A DNA stretch of 54,051 nucleotides from Candidatus Sumerlaeota bacterium (GTDB lineage Bacteria; Sumerlaeota; Sumerlaeia; Sumerlaeales; Sumerlaeaceae). Under the pieces are notes generated by a model. It did not search any database. It worked only from the letters and a program-made list of their open reading frames with translations, and had not been told where the DNA came from. The translations under genes were made by a program, and so were the position numbers. The stretch lies in NCBI GenBank assembly GCA_026398535.1, contig JAPLSQ010000051.1, positions 1 to 54,051 of the forward strand, read 5' to 3'. Below, one piece after another: positions 17,216-26,164 of this stretch; the first letter of the stretch is position 1, and every line of letters starts with the position of its first letter.

Positions 17216-18625
17216 TCATTGCTTGAGCGCTTCTGATGTTATGATGCCGCTTGTGAACTGGATGTCGTTAGGCAGGTTGTTCACAGCCTTGGAATCCTGA
17301 CCCACAAGCCCGATCCTGTTGTCGATATTATTCAGGAGCACGTTGGCCGTGATCAGGTTATGATTGGAATTGCCTGTTTCCGCCAAGCCGCATTGCTGGG
17401 TGGGTGTCGCCTGGTCATCAAAACACCTGTTCGCCGACACGGTGTTGCGCTGCGCGTTCTGCAGCTTAATGCCGTTAATCTTGCTGTTTTTCACGGTGTT
17501 CGACACAATCGTGTTGCTGTCAGACTCCGTCACAACCATCCCGTTCCAGCCGGCCTCGCTGACGATATTGTTTGAAATAGTGCATGTGTCGGCATGTTGA
17601 ACGAGGAGGCCGTCGATATCTTGCGTGCCCCATCGGGGCCGGTCGATGATGTTCCCCGTGCATATGGCGCGCTGGATCCGCAAGCCCGGCAGTCCCGCGA
17701 CCGCGATGCGGGCATGGCGCACGATGTTGTTGGCGATCGTGCAGTCATACGGGGCGGCCAGCCCGTTCCAACCTTCCAAATTGATGCCGTCCATTGTGGC
17801 GCCATCGACGATGTTATTTGTCACGATGCATTGATAGCTTCCTCCATCGATGCTGATGCCGATGCCGCGCACGTTGAGGACGGTGTTGTTCGATATGATA
17901 TTGCGATATCCCGGCCCCGCGCCGCCACTGACAAGGATTCCATGACCGTCATTGACGCCTTCCACCACCACATCAGTGATCATGTTGCCCGTCACAATGT
18001 TGTCGTGCGATGTCCACAGCAATTCGATGCCTCCGCCCGATATACGGTTCCCATCAATGCGGCATTCGCTTGAGTAGCGCAGCGCGATCCCCGCGCAGTT
18101 GAGCCCTGTCGTTTGTATGTCGGAAATCCTGCCCCCGCGGACGTTCGACATTGTGACGCCGCCACAGGTCACCTTGCCTTTGCCGGGTTCGATCGCAAGG
18201 CTGTTTACCGTGATGTTCACATCGACGGGCGTGTCGAAATGCCTGTTTTGGATGACGGCAAACTGATCGGGCCCGTTGAGTTTTAGTATAGTGGCCGGTC
18301 CCGTTCCCTTGAGAGATATATTGGATGAAAGGCACAGGCTTTTTGAACAAAGATAAATGCCCTCGCGGACAATGACTAATCCGCCGCCGCGACTGGTCAC
18401 GTTGTCGATAGCCGACTGAATGTCAGCACCCGAGGAGCCGTTTATATCTCCGCTCCCATCCTGTGCCACAACAATCGTCGCGGCATTCGGGAGAGCTGGA
18501 ATCGCGGACGCGCGAAATCCCATTGCGACAATATAATAAACGATGAGCAGGACATGACGCAACAACTGCGCGACCCCATCCCGCCTTGTCATGGATGTCA
18601 CCTTGGGATTGTCTTTGGGTGTCAT
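17216..18625 (-). CDS. Exported right-handed parallel beta-helix protein
   Basis: About 469 residues. The N-terminus has a hydrophobic segment (LLRHVLLIVYYIVAMGF) followed by AIPALPNA, so export is likely. The rest is a series of turns rich in N-x-I/V-x-x-N and G-I-x-V (CTISNNIVSEAGWNGMVV, NTIVSNTVKNSKINGIKL), typical of pectate-lyase/NosD-type helices. It starts with GSSGADIQSAIDNVTSRGG, the usual cap of such proteins. No catalytic triad can be assigned. It directly follows the large GH-like gene (GTG right after its stop, or ATG 18625). Possible polysaccharide lyase, epimerase or glycan-binding protein. Unlike other exported proteins here, it lacks the Trp-x-Leu-Tyr end. Confidence 0.75.
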   Translation of the reverse strand: MTPKDNPKVTSMTRRDGVAQLLRHVLLIVYYIVAMGFRASAIPALPNAATIVVAQDGSGDINGSSGADIQSAIDNVTSRGGGLVIVREGIYLCSKSLCLSSNISLKGTGPATILKLNGPDQFAVIQNRHFDTPVDVNITVNSLAIEPGKGKVTCGGVTMSNVRGGRISDIQTTGLNCAGIALRYSSECRIDGNRISGGGIELLWTSHDNIVTGNMITDVVVEGVNDGHGILVSGGAGPGYRNIISNNTVLNVRGIGISIDGGSYQCIVTNNIVDGATMDGINLEGWNGLAAPYDCTIANNIVRHARIAVAGLPGLRIQRAICTGNIIDRPRWGTQDIDGLLVQHADTCTISNNIVSEAGWNGMVVTESDSNTIVSNTVKNSKINGIKLQNAQRNTVSANRCFDDQATPTQQCGLAETGNSNHNLITANVLLNNIDNRIGLVGQDSKAVNNLPNDIQFTSGIITSEALKQ

Positions 18626-18646
18626 GTCTTTCTGTCCGCCGGTCAC

Positions 18647-21175
18647 TTAATATAAACTCCACTCCCCGATGCCCGATGGATCCCAGGGCTTGAAGGTGAA
18701 TGTAACATCATCGAGATCGAGTGAAATCTGGTTCCCTCCAGAAACAGCGGTCCAATTCGTATCTGACACAATCCACAAGCGTAAGGCTGTGACCTCAGAC
18801 ATATCAGGCTGACCTGTTATGGACCATTCGCGCATTGTCCACGTGTTGCATGGCACACCGGGACTGACCGCTGTCCACCAGCCAGGGATTAAACTGCCTT
18901 GCCCGTTCCTGAGCAGTTCCATGTACATGATATTTCCAAGTTTGAAGCCTGTTCCATTGATTCGGCACCAGAGTCCCGCCTTTTGCAATCCCTTAAGATT
19001 GCGTTCCGTGATGGGGAGATCGAGTATCGCCACTGTGCTGTTGCCCGGATAGGCATACGCCCATCTCAGGCAATAAACACCGGTATGCGCATTCCCGGCA
19101 ACTCGCGTGGCGGAAGTCGCACCCTGTCCCGCGCTGCCCAACCATGCTGTGAAACCAGGCGAACCGGTCTCAAAACCTGTCAGAAGGAATGGATTAGAAG
19201 CCAGCTGGTAGAGGCTGTCGATCACTGTTCCGCCTCCCGCTCGAAATGAGTTCACCGCAGCTTGCCCGGCGGCATCCGCCTGAAACGCGGGTTGTGCCGG
19301 CATCACATAAAGGCTCTTGTATTGGGGGAAATCCTCGATGTGATAAAGTAAGTCAAAGGACCGTGGCAGGTCGTTCGTGAAGACTGAGGAAGCAAACCCG
19401 CGCTGCCAATTCCAGATGTCGAGCGGCGAAAGAAACAGCGCCAAAGTGGCAGTTTCTGGTTGTGTCTCCCACAGGCTCCCCGCGTTGATATTGCCGATGA
19501 TGGTCTTGAACTCGTTATAGAGCGTGCTGTTATACTGGTAATGGTAACCGCTCACAAAAGGTATTGCCCCGTTCATGTAATCGTAAATCGGGATCGGATT
19601 GTTGCCGATCTGCGAGGAGAATTCGAACATGGAGAGGGATGGATGTCCCGCGCGATGAAGCTCATTATGCACTGTGCGATGCATGCCGTCCACGCTTTGC
19701 GATGGGGTGTACTGTCCAAAGCTGTAATGATAGAGGATGAAGAAGTCGAAAAGAGCGGACCATGACGTGATGGGTGTGGCGAAATTTTCATCGCTGGAAA
19801 AGTTGAGATCGTATGAGCCGGTGACCGGCAAACCGGAGAGTGTCTTGAATCGTTCCGTTACAATGGATGTGTAGGCGCGCACGTAATCGCGGCGGTAGAG
19901 CGCCCACCAGCGCCAGTGTTCCGAATTGCCTGCGGACGCCCTGTCCGTTGGGGTGGGCACATCGTTGATCGTGCTGAAACCCAGCGACGACGGCGGAACC
20001 GAGTTCTCGGTCAGAAAACGCTGGAAATCCGCCGTCACGTTTATCCCATAAGGAAGCCATGTCTGTTTGCCCTCGCCCAGTGGGTGCGGATAGATCGTCG
20101 AGAACTGCGCATGAATTTCACCGTCGGGCAGATGGTAGTAATCGTAAGCTCCAATCGAGTACGCGGCAACCGGACTGTGATGGAAACCGCTCAGTGCTCC
20201 GATGATGGATGAAACCTCGTTCGCGACGTAATCCCTCACCTCCTGCTTTAGAAAGTCCGGGAAATAGTCGACACGGGTTTTTCCTGCTACGGGATACTTG
20301 GGGGAGAGACCCATGTTGCGCGCGGCATCACCCTGCAGCCAGCCGTTCCACATCGCCGTGTTATACTCGACGATGACCGGCATTGATTGGTCGCGGCAGA
20401 CCGTTAGATAGTTCCTGATATTGGCAGACGCGGCATCAGTTGGATTTATGGGCAGGTAGAGCATGTTGAAGCCATCGTTCCGATAGCGCGTGATTTCATT
20501 AGCGGTTGGCGCGGGCAGGCTCTTCGTGAACACAACGGGATTAAAGCGCTGGCCATTAAGGAAAAATCCCGTTTTCCCGCCCGGACCAGGACCAAAAGTC
20601 AATGTGTATGGGGGAGTGATTACCGGCGGTGATGGAGTATTGGGTACTGCCAGCTCCAGATCATCAAACCAAACCTCACCGCTGCCGTTGCCGTACATCT
20701 CAAATGCGCATATGAAGGTGATTTCGGTCGCGGTCCCCGTATTGAATTGCGCCTGCAGCTTGTGCCACTGACCATCGTTGGGCTGGTTGTCGGGGCTGAG
20801 GTAATAGTATGATCCGTTCGTCTTGATCTCCATCCCAGTCTTGCCCGCGCCTGAAAGCCCTGATGATTTCAACCACATGGAAGCGGAACAATCGGTCTGC
20901 GGCAGCACAACGACTGTTTGCCATACGGTGGCTGATGCGTTTGTCCCGGAGATGTGGACGCTCTGGCTGCCTGTGTGTGCCTCGTTGTTGCTCAGACCAA
21001 TCTGCGCTGTCCCAGTCCACACGGCGCGGGAGTAGGCTGATAAATCCGTCGCCTCGAACGAAGGATCAACAATCAGATTCGCCGCAATGGCACGCCACGC
21101 TGATCCCATCATGATCATTGTGACAGCGGTCACAACTGTGAAACCTCGCCATTGTTGCTGGTTGGACATCATCAT
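18647..21175 (-). CDS. Large secreted GH-like protein with carbohydrate-binding modules
   Basis: 842 residues with a signal peptide (to about residue 32). A jelly-roll binding module follows (33-183, starting NLIVDPSFE and ending GEVWFDDLELAV). Next comes a TIM-barrel-like catalytic region with FFLNGQRFNPVVF, NMLYLPIN and YSIGAYDYYHLPDGEIHAQF (about 345-370), then a second binding module ending SLDLDDVTFTF. The last residues are GIGEWSLY. A shorter relative lies at 28508 and shares GAYD-x-YHLPDGE-x-HA. It looks like a clan GH-A enzyme, but I cannot place it in a named family. AGGAAGGA lies before ATG 21175. Likely acts outside the cell on a polysaccharide. Confidence 0.72.
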   Translation of the reverse strand: MMMSNQQQWRGFTVVTAVTMIMMGSAWRAIAANLIVDPSFEATDLSAYSRAVWTGTAQIGLSNNEAHTGSQSVHISGTNASATVWQTVVVLPQTDCSASMWLKSSGLSGAGKTGMEIKTNGSYYYLSPDNQPNDGQWHKLQAQFNTGTATEITFICAFEMYGNGSGEVWFDDLELAVPNTPSPPVITPPYTLTFGPGPGGKTGFFLNGQRFNPVVFTKSLPAPTANEITRYRNDGFNMLYLPINPTDAASANIRNYLTVCRDQSMPVIVEYNTAMWNGWLQGDAARNMGLSPKYPVAGKTRVDYFPDFLKQEVRDYVANEVSSIIGALSGFHHSPVAAYSIGAYDYYHLPDGEIHAQFSTIYPHPLGEGKQTWLPYGINVTADFQRFLTENSVPPSSLGFSTINDVPTPTDRASAGNSEHWRWWALYRRDYVRAYTSIVTERFKTLSGLPVTGSYDLNFSSDENFATPITSWSALFDFFILYHYSFGQYTPSQSVDGMHRTVHNELHRAGHPSLSMFEFSSQIGNNPIPIYDYMNGAIPFVSGYHYQYNSTLYNEFKTIIGNINAGSLWETQPETATLALFLSPLDIWNWQRGFASSVFTNDLPRSFDLLYHIEDFPQYKSLYVMPAQPAFQADAAGQAAVNSFRAGGGTVIDSLYQLASNPFLLTGFETGSPGFTAWLGSAGQGATSATRVAGNAHTGVYCLRWAYAYPGNSTVAILDLPITERNLKGLQKAGLWCRINGTGFKLGNIMYMELLRNGQGSLIPGWWTAVSPGVPCNTWTMREWSITGQPDMSEVTALRLWIVSDTNWTAVSGGNQISLDLDDVTFTFKPWDPSGIGEWSLY

Positions 21176-21204
21176 TGAATTCTTCCTTCCTGAATGCGGA
21201 TATT

Positions 21205-22947
21205 TTAGAATAACGTCTGCTTATTGACGACAATTAATTTATGCTCACGGGCAATCTGCTCATATATCATGCGCAACAGCCCCAGTTTCTTTTCACCCAG
21301 CAGCGCCTGCCGCACCATCGTTGTCGCCGAATCAAATGCCAATGGCTCGCTCTCTCTCGCGTCGAGCAGGGTGATGACATAGAATCCCTTGCGATGCGGC
21401 ACAGGTGTTGATGTTTCACCGGGTTTTAGCAGTTTCTCCACTGCCATGTCGATAACATGTCCCCGCGGCCCCGTTGGCGCATAATTAAGAATGCCGTCCC
21501 CTTCGCCGCCTCCGCAGCGCTTTTGAACATCTTCGAATGCTTCGCCCCTCTTCAAACTTGCGCAAGCTTGCTGTGCGCGCCAGTAGGCATTGGCCATTTC
21601 GCGGTCAGTGGGCGCGGATGAAGTCGTGCCCGTATCAGCGCGAATGTCGATCAGACTTATCCTGGTTTCCTTTTTCGACCGAAACGTATCGGGGTGAGCC
21701 TGATGATAATCCATTAGCTCCTGTTCTGTTGGAGTTGTCGTGCTGTTCTCCAGAATTGCGCTTATCTTCCAGCCCAGCCCCTGCTCACGGTGGAATTCGT
21801 CCAACTCCGAGATGAATATATCGCTCTTGTTGAGTCCCATGTCCTCGGCAGCCCGCACAATCAATTCTAGATCGGCATATTGTTTCGTTAGTTCCACAAC
21901 CGGTCTCTCCTTGGAACTCGCAAGCATGCGTTCATACTTGCGCATATCAGCGGCCAGTTGCTCCGCTGTGTATTTTATTCCGCCGATTTCGAGAGCGATG
22001 ACACCGCTGCTTGCACAATCCGGCGCAATGGGATGAATCACGACCGGTATTATTGATCGCAGGCTCTCCATGTACTTTGACCAGTATTTTGCGCGAGTCT
22101 CCGCAAGCGCCATGTCTGAGATTCTCTTGCGCAAGGAGTCGTCCAACGGCTGGACGGACGTTGTAACGCGCTCCTCCAATCGCAAGATCATGTAACCATG
22201 TCCGAATTCGAATGGCTCGCTCACGCCGCCCGGTTTCAGCTTCGCAATTGTTTCGGCAACACGCGGTTGCAGTTTGCTCTCTTCGAATTCGGCGGCGTTT
22301 CCGCGCGGATCTTCCATAGGCATATTGGAGAGCTCACACGCCACGGTTTCGAACCGGTCTCCGGCGCTGAGCCGCAGTGCGGCTTCATCAATCCGCTTCC
22401 TGGCCTGTGCCATTTTCGTCTTGTCCGCCGTGTCCCCGCAATAAGCGATGATCATCCGCGCGCGAATTTTGCCGCCCGCGCTGAAATGCCCCATGTTCTG
22501 CTTGTAGAGATTTTCTATCTCGAGGTCATCTGGCGGCGGCACCTGATTCACGATTTTCTTATGGTAGTGCGAAATGAGCCGCTTCCGGTATTCCTGTGCC
22601 ATGTCGTGCTGCAATGCCTCGCTGATCTTCGCATCCGTTGCTGTCGTGTCGAGTGTTGCAAGTGCGATCGCGTGCGAGAGCGCAAAGCGCTGTTTTTCTT
22701 CGGGAGTGCATTCCTGCGCCAAGGATGGCGCATACCGCTCAAGGCTCGCGCAAGCTTTGTCGCAGACAGCGCGCGTGATTGCCGCGGTAGTGCCCCCTGT
22801 TTCGTAGTAAGCCACGATGTCGCTCGTGTCTGTCGATTCAGCCGATGCCGCGGTAAAAACATTCGCAACCGTAAACAAAATGAATCCCACCTTGATAATG
22901 ATACAAACAACCGATGATCGGGGGTTTGTGGTTTTCGGCGTCACCAT
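21205..22947 (-). CDS. Exported double-parvulin (PpiC) foldase, SurA-like
   Basis: About 580 residues. A hydrophobic signal segment (IIIKVGFILFTVANVF) is followed by a helical SurA-like N-region. Two PpiC prolyl isomerase domains follow: roughly 160-260, ending GHGYMILRLEE, and roughly 440-550, with GDGILNYAP and KGFYVITLLDARE. It should act in the periplasm on exported proteins, cis-trans isomerising prolyl bonds. It is unusual to find it inside a sugar operon, between the permeases and the large secreted enzymes; this suggests a dedicated helper for them. The start at 22947 gives a normal signal peptide; a longer start at 22974 is possible. Confidence 0.8.
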   Translation of the reverse strand: MVTPKTTNPRSSVVCIIIKVGFILFTVANVFTAASAESTDTSDIVAYYETGGTTAAITRAVCDKACASLERYAPSLAQECTPEEKQRFALSHAIALATLDTTATDAKISEALQHDMAQEYRKRLISHYHKKIVNQVPPPDDLEIENLYKQNMGHFSAGGKIRARMIIAYCGDTADKTKMAQARKRIDEAALRLSAGDRFETVACELSNMPMEDPRGNAAEFEESKLQPRVAETIAKLKPGGVSEPFEFGHGYMILRLEERVTTSVQPLDDSLRKRISDMALAETRAKYWSKYMESLRSIIPVVIHPIAPDCASSGVIALEIGGIKYTAEQLAADMRKYERMLASSKERPVVELTKQYADLELIVRAAEDMGLNKSDIFISELDEFHREQGLGWKISAILENSTTTPTEQELMDYHQAHPDTFRSKKETRISLIDIRADTGTTSSAPTDREMANAYWRAQQACASLKRGEAFEDVQKRCGGGEGDGILNYAPTGPRGHVIDMAVEKLLKPGETSTPVPHRKGFYVITLLDARESEPLAFDSATTMVRQALLGEKKLGLLRMIYEQIAREHKLIVVNKQTLF

Positions 22948-22978
22948 GGTGCAAATATATGCTACATAACACATCGGT

Positions 22979-23869
22979 TCATCCTTTTATCCCTTGCAGC
23001 TTGATGCCTTCAACGAAGAATCGTTGCGCAAAGAAGAAGACAATAATCAGGGGCGCCATGACGATCAGACTTGCGGCCATAAGCAAAGCCCAGTCTGTGG
23101 AGTACAGTCCTTGGAATGCGGCCAGACCCACGGGCAGTGTCTTAAGCTCATTCGTGTTCACGATGACAAGCGGCCAGATGAAATCGCGCCATGTTCCCAG
23201 AAGCGTAAAGATGGCGAGTGTCGCCACCGCAGGCATCGACAGCGGAACAGTCACCTTGGAGAAAATCGTCCAGTGCCCGCCGCCGTCGATCTTGGTCGCC
23301 TCATCCAGTTCCACGGGAATGCCCATGAAGAATTGACGAAGCAGAAAAGCGCCGTAGGCTGAAAAAAATCCCGGTACTATAAGCGCAAAATACGAGTTTA
23401 ATCCCAAAGGCGAGCCCATGTAAATGTTATCGAACATATAAATGTTGGCATGCCACAGACCCCCCAGCAGTTTCATGATGATAAAGAGCGGGATCATCGT
23501 CACCGCACCGGGCACCATGAGCGTCGCGAGATAGCAGAAGAATATCTTATCGCGCCCGCGGAAGTTCAACCGCGCGAAGGCATAGCCTGCCATGGCGCTC
23601 ACAAGGCACTGGCCGGCAACGACACACAGCGTCACCAGAACGGAGTTGCAATAGAAGCGCCCGAAAGGAATGCTGTTCCATGCGCGCGCGTAGTTGCTCC
23701 ACATCCAGTGTCCGGGCAATAGATGAGGCGGCGCCGTGAAAACCTCCGATGGCTGTTTGAGCGACGTCGAGATCATCCACAACAGCGGCGCGATCATCGT
23801 CATCGCCCCAAAAAGCGCGGCAGCGAAGATGACTCCATGGATGAATCTTGCCTTTCTGCCCGTGTTCAT
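22979..23869 (-). CDS. Sugar ABC importer permease, MalG/UgpE type (locus B)
   Basis: A 296-residue six-helix permease with coupling loop ELDEATKIDGGGHWTIF and the C-terminal RFFVEGIKLQGIKG shared with its paralogue at 10538. The segment SPLGLNSYFALIVPGFFSAYG is almost the same in both. It follows the MalF-type gene after a short spacer and precedes the foldase. The shared end suggests these two importers work with the same, or very similar, ATPases. Confidence 0.9.
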   Translation of the reverse strand: MNTGRKARFIHGVIFAAALFGAMTMIAPLLWMISTSLKQPSEVFTAPPHLLPGHWMWSNYARAWNSIPFGRFYCNSVLVTLCVVAGQCLVSAMAGYAFARLNFRGRDKIFFCYLATLMVPGAVTMIPLFIIMKLLGGLWHANIYMFDNIYMGSPLGLNSYFALIVPGFFSAYGAFLLRQFFMGIPVELDEATKIDGGGHWTIFSKVTVPLSMPAVATLAIFTLLGTWRDFIWPLVIVNTNELKTLPVGLAAFQGLYSTDWALLMAASLIVMAPLIIVFFFAQRFFVEGIKLQGIKG

Positions 23870-23917
23870 CGCGTCTGCGCATTCCGCGCGACTGGTATCA
23901 CCAAGGATATCGTCGCA

Positions 23918-24874
23918 TCAGAAGTAATGCACCCTCCTTCCTCCGTACTTCCAGTTGATGACCGTGACCACGAAGATGATGATGAAGAGAATCCACGATA
24001 ATGCCGAAGCATAACCCATGCGGAACCATGTGAACGCATACTGATAAATATAGTACGAAATAGTCATTGTTGATCCCGCTGGTCCGCCGCCCGTCATCAT
24101 GTATGCGGCTTCAAATCCTCCCTGAAAGCCGCCAATCACGCTCGTGATAAAGATGAAAAAGGTCGTTGGTGTGAGCAATGGCCATGTGATCATCCGGAAC
24201 TTTTGCCAGCGGCCAGCGCCGTCAATGTCCGCCGCCTCATAAAGCTCGCGTGGTATGCCTTGCAGGCCGGCAAGGTACAGGATCATCCCGCCGCCGCCGA
24301 CACCCATCCAGAATGAGGCGATGATGATTGCGGGTTTCGCCCACGTGATCGTGCCAAGCCAGTCAGGCCCGGTGATTCCCGCGAAGCCAAGCATGTAGTT
24401 AATCACCCCGTAGCGATTGTTCAGCAGCCACCTCCACAGAAGAAACACCGCCACTGGCACGCAGATCGACGGCAGGTAATACACGGTGCGCAACACGCGC
24501 GTCATGGGGATGCGGCTATTTAACATGAGAGCAATAATGAGCGAGCCGGCTATCCCGAATGGGATGCCGCACATAAGGAAGAGCGTGTTGTAAAGGTATT
24601 TCCAGAAAAGCGGATCGTTTGCCAGCAGCTCGCCCGTCTGCCGATCAAAGATGAAACCAAGAATCTGGCGGAAATTCTTCAGCCCTATCCAGTGGATGCC
24701 TTCCAATCCGCTGATGACATCCCATTTGCAAAAAGCCAGCGCAAGCGAGGCGGTGATCGGAAGGAAAATGAATGCAAGGAACCCCGTCAGACTGGGCAGA
24801 AGAAACAGCATGGCAGCCCAGCCGTCGGAACTGATACCGAGGAAGCTTTTTCCGCGATTTGTATTACTTATCAT
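23918..24874 (-). CDS. Sugar ABC importer permease, MalF/UgpA type (locus B)
   Basis: A 318-residue permease, same length as its locus A paralogue at 9568. Coupling loop ELYEAADIDGAGRWQKF. The N-terminal sequence is basic and short, then six membrane spans. It lies between the binding protein and the MalG-like permease, so it forms the membrane channel with the latter. Confidence 0.9.
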   Translation of the reverse strand: MISNTNRGKSFLGISSDGWAAMLFLLPSLTGFLAFIFLPITASLALAFCKWDVISGLEGIHWIGLKNFRQILGFIFDRQTGELLANDPLFWKYLYNTLFLMCGIPFGIAGSLIIALMLNSRIPMTRVLRTVYYLPSICVPVAVFLLWRWLLNNRYGVINYMLGFAGITGPDWLGTITWAKPAIIIASFWMGVGGGGMILYLAGLQGIPRELYEAADIDGAGRWQKFRMITWPLLTPTTFFIFITSVIGGFQGGFEAAYMMTGGGPAGSTMTISYYIYQYAFTWFRMGYASALSWILFIIIFVVTVINWKYGGRRVHYF

Positions 24875-24900
24875 GATAATATGATGCCGGCCATGTCGAT

Positions 24901-26163
24901 TTAATCATCCCGCGTCCTGCTTTGGAAGTTTTTTTCCGCGCGGCCGAAGGCCTGTGCGGTCGTGTCGATCTCTTGCAGCACCCGGTCGCGGGCTTGGGTG
25001 ATTTCATCCATCATAATCGGGCAGTTAAGCCCGTAGACAGCCTGCGCAACCTCCATCGCCTCGAAAAGCGTTTTGTCGCGGTCATTTGCATGAAACCTGG
25101 GGTCGCGCCCCACCGACTTGAGCGATGGCGCGGCGATGCGTTTCTGAAGTCTCCTGATCTGCGAATCGCGCGCCGTCATGAACTTGACCAGCTCCCAGGA
25201 TTCCGACGGGTGTGGCGTATGGCTCCAGACCGCATGACCTGTCGTGTAGGCTACTGACGCCGCCTGGTGTATTATGGGAATGGGGGCGATGCCGTAATTC
25301 AGGTTCGGGGCGTAATCCTGGATGTCGATCACGTCCCACCATCCGCTGATCATCATCGCGATGCGCCCGAGTTGGAAACCGCGGCGCACGTCCTGGTCGC
25401 CTCCCTCTCCGCGCAGCGGGGCCACTTTCTCTTTAAAAACGAGATCAAACAGCCTGTTCCATCCCTCAAGTGTTAATGGTTGTGTTAGCAACAGACGATC
25501 CGGATTCCGCGGGTCGAAAATCTGTCCGCCATTGGAATAAATTATGGGAAAGGACAGCATTGTATCTCCCGGCAGCACGAATCCCCACTGCTCAATGCGG
25601 GGGTCGTCATCGAGTCTTTTTGTCAGCTTGCGCGCGGCTTCAATAAACTGATCCCATGTCCAGTTGTTGCATGGTTCCTGTATCTGCTCGCGCGCGAACA
25701 TATCCTTGTTGAAAAAAATCCCCACGGCACAGGCGCTGTAGGGCACAGCATAAAGTCCTTCATCCACCACGAAGGGAGTGATCGCCACCGGATAATAATC
25801 ATCAACCGATAAATCGTCCCGCTTTGCCAGCGGCTTTAGATCCATGAGCGCCTTGCGGTTGATGTAGGAACGCACTGTTTGTGCGTTGACCCAGAACACA
25901 TCGGGCGCATTGTCCGCCGCCAGCGAGGTCAGCAGCTTGGTGTCGTATGCCTGCTCAATGATCTCGAATTGAACCCGGATGTTCGGGTGCAGCTTTTCGA
26001 AATCGCGCACCAGCTCGCGTTCCATGTCGACATCCTTGGGAGTGGCCGACCATGCGATACTGCGCAACACAACGCGCCCCTCGGTATCCGTGCCCACCGG
26101 TCGTATGTCGCATCCCGTCAGAATATATGCGAGAATGATTGCCAGGCATCTCCCAGCCCGCAT
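24901..26163 (-). CDS. Sugar ABC importer, lipoprotein binding component (locus B)
   Basis: About 420 residues. ATG 26163 gives a short signal with lipobox ILTGC (MRAGRCLAIILAYILTGC), much better than the longer frame from 26265, which would bury it. Binding-protein features match the locus A paralogue: PDVFW near residue 95, MMISGWWDVIDIQDYAP, and the lobe-two TPHPSESWELVKFM. The start lies one base past the GH38-like stop, so the two are translationally coupled. The ligand is unknown. Confidence 0.88.
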   Translation of the reverse strand: MRAGRCLAIILAYILTGCDIRPVGTDTEGRVVLRSIAWSATPKDVDMERELVRDFEKLHPNIRVQFEIIEQAYDTKLLTSLAADNAPDVFWVNAQTVRSYINRKALMDLKPLAKRDDLSVDDYYPVAITPFVVDEGLYAVPYSACAVGIFFNKDMFAREQIQEPCNNWTWDQFIEAARKLTKRLDDDPRIEQWGFVLPGDTMLSFPIIYSNGGQIFDPRNPDRLLLTQPLTLEGWNRLFDLVFKEKVAPLRGEGGDQDVRRGFQLGRIAMMISGWWDVIDIQDYAPNLNYGIAPIPIIHQAASVAYTTGHAVWSHTPHPSESWELVKFMTARDSQIRRLQKRIAAPSLKSVGRDPRFHANDRDKTLFEAMEVAQAVYGLNCPIMMDEITQARDRVLQEIDTTAQAFGRAEKNFQSRTRDD

Positions 26164-26164
26164 A

